The notes beneath the pieces were generated by a model. It was not told the DNA's origin and searched no databases. It was given only the letters and a program-made list of their open reading frames with translations. Source: Eurosta solidaginis (Eukaryota; Arthropoda; Insecta; Diptera; Tephritidae). From it: 64,000 nt of DNA. Below are positions 61,390 through 64,000 of the stretch, one piece after another (the stretch's first letter is position 1; every line of letters starts with the position of its first letter). A program made the translations under genes and the position numbers. The stretch lies in contig NC_090319.1 of assembly GCF_040869045.1 (NCBI RefSeq), positions 260,354,897-260,418,896 of the forward strand. The letters run 5' to 3'.

Positions 61390-62244
61390 TGTGACGAATA
61401 TTAGCATCACTAAATTACACTCACATCACTAAGGTTATTAAATAAAGGCACAACAACAATAAAGCAAGCTACAACTCCTGTGTACGTAAACAAATCAATC
61501 ATCATTTACTCACATACATACAAGGCAACGGAGAAATACGCACAAGCACGTACAGTCATCGGCCGAAGTAGTGCTCACATCTACACACGTATATGGTTAC
61601 AACCCTTCAAAAATCGCGACTACTCCATGCATGCATGTATGGAGTACTCGATATGGACCAACCGAGTGCTCCAAAATTAACCACAATTCATACAAAAAAT
61701 ATGGTTCAATTAACATTGCGATGTCCTAGGACTGGACCATATACTCCAGCTCCGCATTACATCAGAGTAATCCATGGAGTACCCACAGTCCAATAAACAT
61801 CGTGTAGTGATTACAATCGTTAAAACCGAGCAATGATCGGCTTACAATATGTTCGTGTAGAAACATGAGTTGGTGCATTGCTGCATTACAGTGGAGTATA
61901 ATGTTAAGTACTCCAGTGGACCACATGATCCAGCGATTTTTGCAGGGAAACTACAAGTATACCTGTATATGGCTGGTAACCAAGTTCGAGAAATTACTAG
62001 ACCTTGGTAGAGATGTGTGAATGAGGCAACGGAGAGTATAAAAGCGGCGCAGGCTGAGTAGTCAGAAATCAGTTTGATTTAAACACGCTATCAGTTGCGA
62101 AGTGAAGTTTAATTGTGAATTATAATTGTACTACTCCCAACGTAGTCTAATAAAGACTATTTTGCAATACAGAATATTAAAGTTATTTATTCAACAGTTT
62201 AGCGATTCGAACATTAGCAGAAGTGTTGGAATACGCGGAATTCT
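61390..62244 (+). repeat. diverged solo LTR related to 29598-30269
   Basis: It begins TGTGACGAATATTAGCATCAC after ATAT (61386-61389). Near the end it shares GTATAAAAGCGG, TCAGTTTGATTT, and TTATTCAACAGTTTAGCGAT with the other two LTRs. It stops at about 62244, before another ATAT (62245-62248). The last bases differ from CGTTACA. The middle (61600-61980) is unlike the other LTRs. Confidence 0.75.
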
Positions 62245-62512
62245 ATATTGATTGCTAAAAGATATTTAAGACAACCGAAATATACCAAATTTTTTTCAAA
62301 TCCACCAAAATTTTTGGCAGAACTACCACTAATCAAAGTCCGAAAACTGTGCACGATACGCTGTACCATGAAAAAAAAAACGACCCTGCGCATGCATTGA
62401 AACCGATATGATATGGATTGGAATATGTTTTTGCCAAACTTATTTGTTTACGTGGTAATTTCAAGTTTTACTTTCGAGTGTTACAAATAATCGTCTAATA
62501 TTTAAGATAAAA

Positions 62513-64000
62513 ATGGCAAAATCGTTGGATTCGAGACTTTCATCGGTTGAAACACGCAAAAGTGATGAACAAAAACGAAAAATTGCATTGATTGGACATG
62601 TTTCACACCAAATTTTAGGAGCCAAATTGCCTTCAAACACACGAGTGTTAGACGTATTTTTCTACAATATGCGTTTTGTGAAACTAAATGCAAAAGAAAG
62701 TGCGAGGCTAGCAACAAGCGCATATTCCAATCCTAGAACATCAAAATGCTCTGACAAGCTTAAAAATGTACGAAGATTGGAAAACTTAAACAAAGAATCG
62801 GAATTGAGAAGAGAAAAGGAAGAAACACGGATATCAAAACATGTGCAAACGTCAAAGTTGCAGCCAGTTGATAAATAATTGAATAGTTACTTTTGTGGAC
62901 TATAATTATATATGTATTAGTTCCAATTGAAATCAAATCGTTTTCTCACTAAAGTTTACTCCAAAAGTGAAACCGAAATTGAATCTGAGTATATGGAAGC
63001 ATCTACAGATAGTTTTGTCAATGATGATAATGAACCCATACAACAAAATACGAGTTCTGTTATAAAAAGAAATTGGATTACGCCATGGTTATGCGCTGCA
63101 CTTGATAAAGCAAAGGTTGCAAAAAAAAAAAAAAGAATTTTAAAAATTAGACCCACTCCAAATTAATATTTATTACGACTTTAGGTATCAGATCGGCAGG
63201 CTATGCATATATTAATGGCAACAGTAGAGGCTTTAGAGATTTCTGCAGGTAATCTGGTCCTGAATCGTACTTCACTACAACAGTTGCGTGAAAACAATCG
63301 ACACTCTCAATGCAATGAAACAAAGTCTGAGTTCATAAAAACCGTGGGCATGGCAAACATATTTTGTATATTTAAGTTTGAGTCGGGTAACGGAAAAAAC
63401 ATCGCCCAAGCTATTCACAAACTTCTAGTCGAGTGGGGGATTTCTGAAAAAGTAGTAGTTTCAAGCTTCGATACATCCTCTTCAAACACTAGCCTTACAC
63501 GTGGTGCTTGTATGCTTTTGGATGAACTTATCGGTCGGGAACTTATCAATCTTACGTGCTGTCATTACATTTATGAGATTGTGCTAAACAACGTTTTTGA
63601 AAAGAAGTGCGGTAACAGTAGTGCGCCGGAAACTTTAATTTTTAATAGATTCGCTGAAAAATGGCAGAATATAAAACGCGACCAATACAGGTTCGGTATA
63701 AATTACCAGATTGTTAGTTCCAAAATTACCCACGAGTAGAGCAAATAAAACAGTTTTGTCGAAATCAGCTCAAACATACTCAAATACGCTGTGATTATAA
63801 GGAACTTTCAGAGCTCTCTATGACGTTCCTTGGTGACAACGGCGATGTCTTTCGTACATGTGGCGCGACATCTTATGCAAGATTTATGTCGAAAGCAATA
63901 TATTGTCTAAAAATTTTTCTGTTTCGCGATCAGTTTAATATGACTTCAAGAGAACTTAATTGTATTCGAGATATGTCAGTATTTATTCTAAACTTTACAT
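62513..64000 (+). pseudogene. transposase-like gene of unresolved class, partial
   Basis: The frame from ATG 62513 reads 121 codons (K-I-A-L-I-G-H-V-S-H-Q-I-L-G). A separate frame near 62990-63114 ends at A-L-D-K-A-K with a GT, then TTAG at 63184 and V-S-D-R-Q-A-M-H-I-L, which looks like a 70-bp intron. The frame to 63739 has S-S-F-D-T-S-S-S-N-T, G-A-C-M-L-L-D, C-C-H-Y-I-Y-E-I-V-L. After a frameshift it goes on with T-F-L-G-D-N-G and Y-A-R-F-M-S-K-A-I-Y-C-L-K to the window edge. I recall a large insect/cnidarian family with this wording, probably from a DNA transposon, but cannot name it. Confidence 0.55.

Noticed and set aside
1..64000. CRISPR arrays, operons or bacterial defence systems
   Set aside because: Spliced genes, LTR elements and SINEs show eukaryotic DNA; the repeats seen are transposons or tandem repeats, not spacer arrays.

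Overview
The window is eukaryotic, AT-rich, intron-bearing DNA from an insect. It most resembles a higher fly, probably a tephritid-type fruit fly. That is an inference from a nucleoplasmin-like gene start, a spliced SLC26-type sulfate transporter, and a load of fly-type Ty3/gypsy, Jockey/I-type LINE, piggyBac, mariner and SINE sequences. No prokaryotic signals, CRISPR arrays, rRNA or tRNA genes were seen.

Host genes. (1) Two 5' exons of a nucleoplasmin-like protein gene (Nlp) lie on the + strand at 11118-11499; I could not find the later exons. (2) A complete eight-exon sulfate-anion transporter gene (SLC26 family) lies on the - strand from 43588 to 25995. All eight exons join in phase to about 603 codons with a full transmembrane domain and a STAS domain. 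Its first two introns (about 5.9 and 9.3 kb) are packed with mobile elements.

Mobile DNA, left to right. 1-5638: a Ty3/gypsy element on the - strand (SAP-domain gag, apparently open pol, 721-bp LTR) running off the left edge. 5700-6420: a decayed hAT transposase. 8030-10176: an internally deleted LTR element with a 5-bp target duplication. 12050-22915: a four-level nest. An I-type LINE is split by a Jockey-like LINE with a 2A-like motif and two zinc fingers; that LINE is split by a young gypsy element (LTRs 207/208 identical); the gypsy element holds a SINE in gag and a LINE 3' end in pol. 23440-25560: SINEs, a SINE-LINE chimera and LINE 3' ends. Inside the transporter introns: LINE relics, a solo LTR, two MITE-like elements, several CAA-tailed SINEs, a piggyBac-like element (37962-40905) and a mariner. 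44958-54930: an 854-bp tandem duplication followed by an mdg3/Blastopia-like gypsy element with 1.9-kb LTRs whose 5' reading frame encodes a RING-H2 finger. 55335-62244: LINE relics, a tRNA-derived SINE and another LTR. 62513-end: a damaged transposase-like gene cut by the window edge.

A recurrent feature is a SINE of about 430 bp with a (CAA)n tail, present in about ten copies, several with clear 11-15-bp target duplications. Insertion order can be read from these duplications. No element seen whole looks fully coding-competent; the leftmost gypsy element, with gag and pol apparently open but truncated by the window, is the best preserved.
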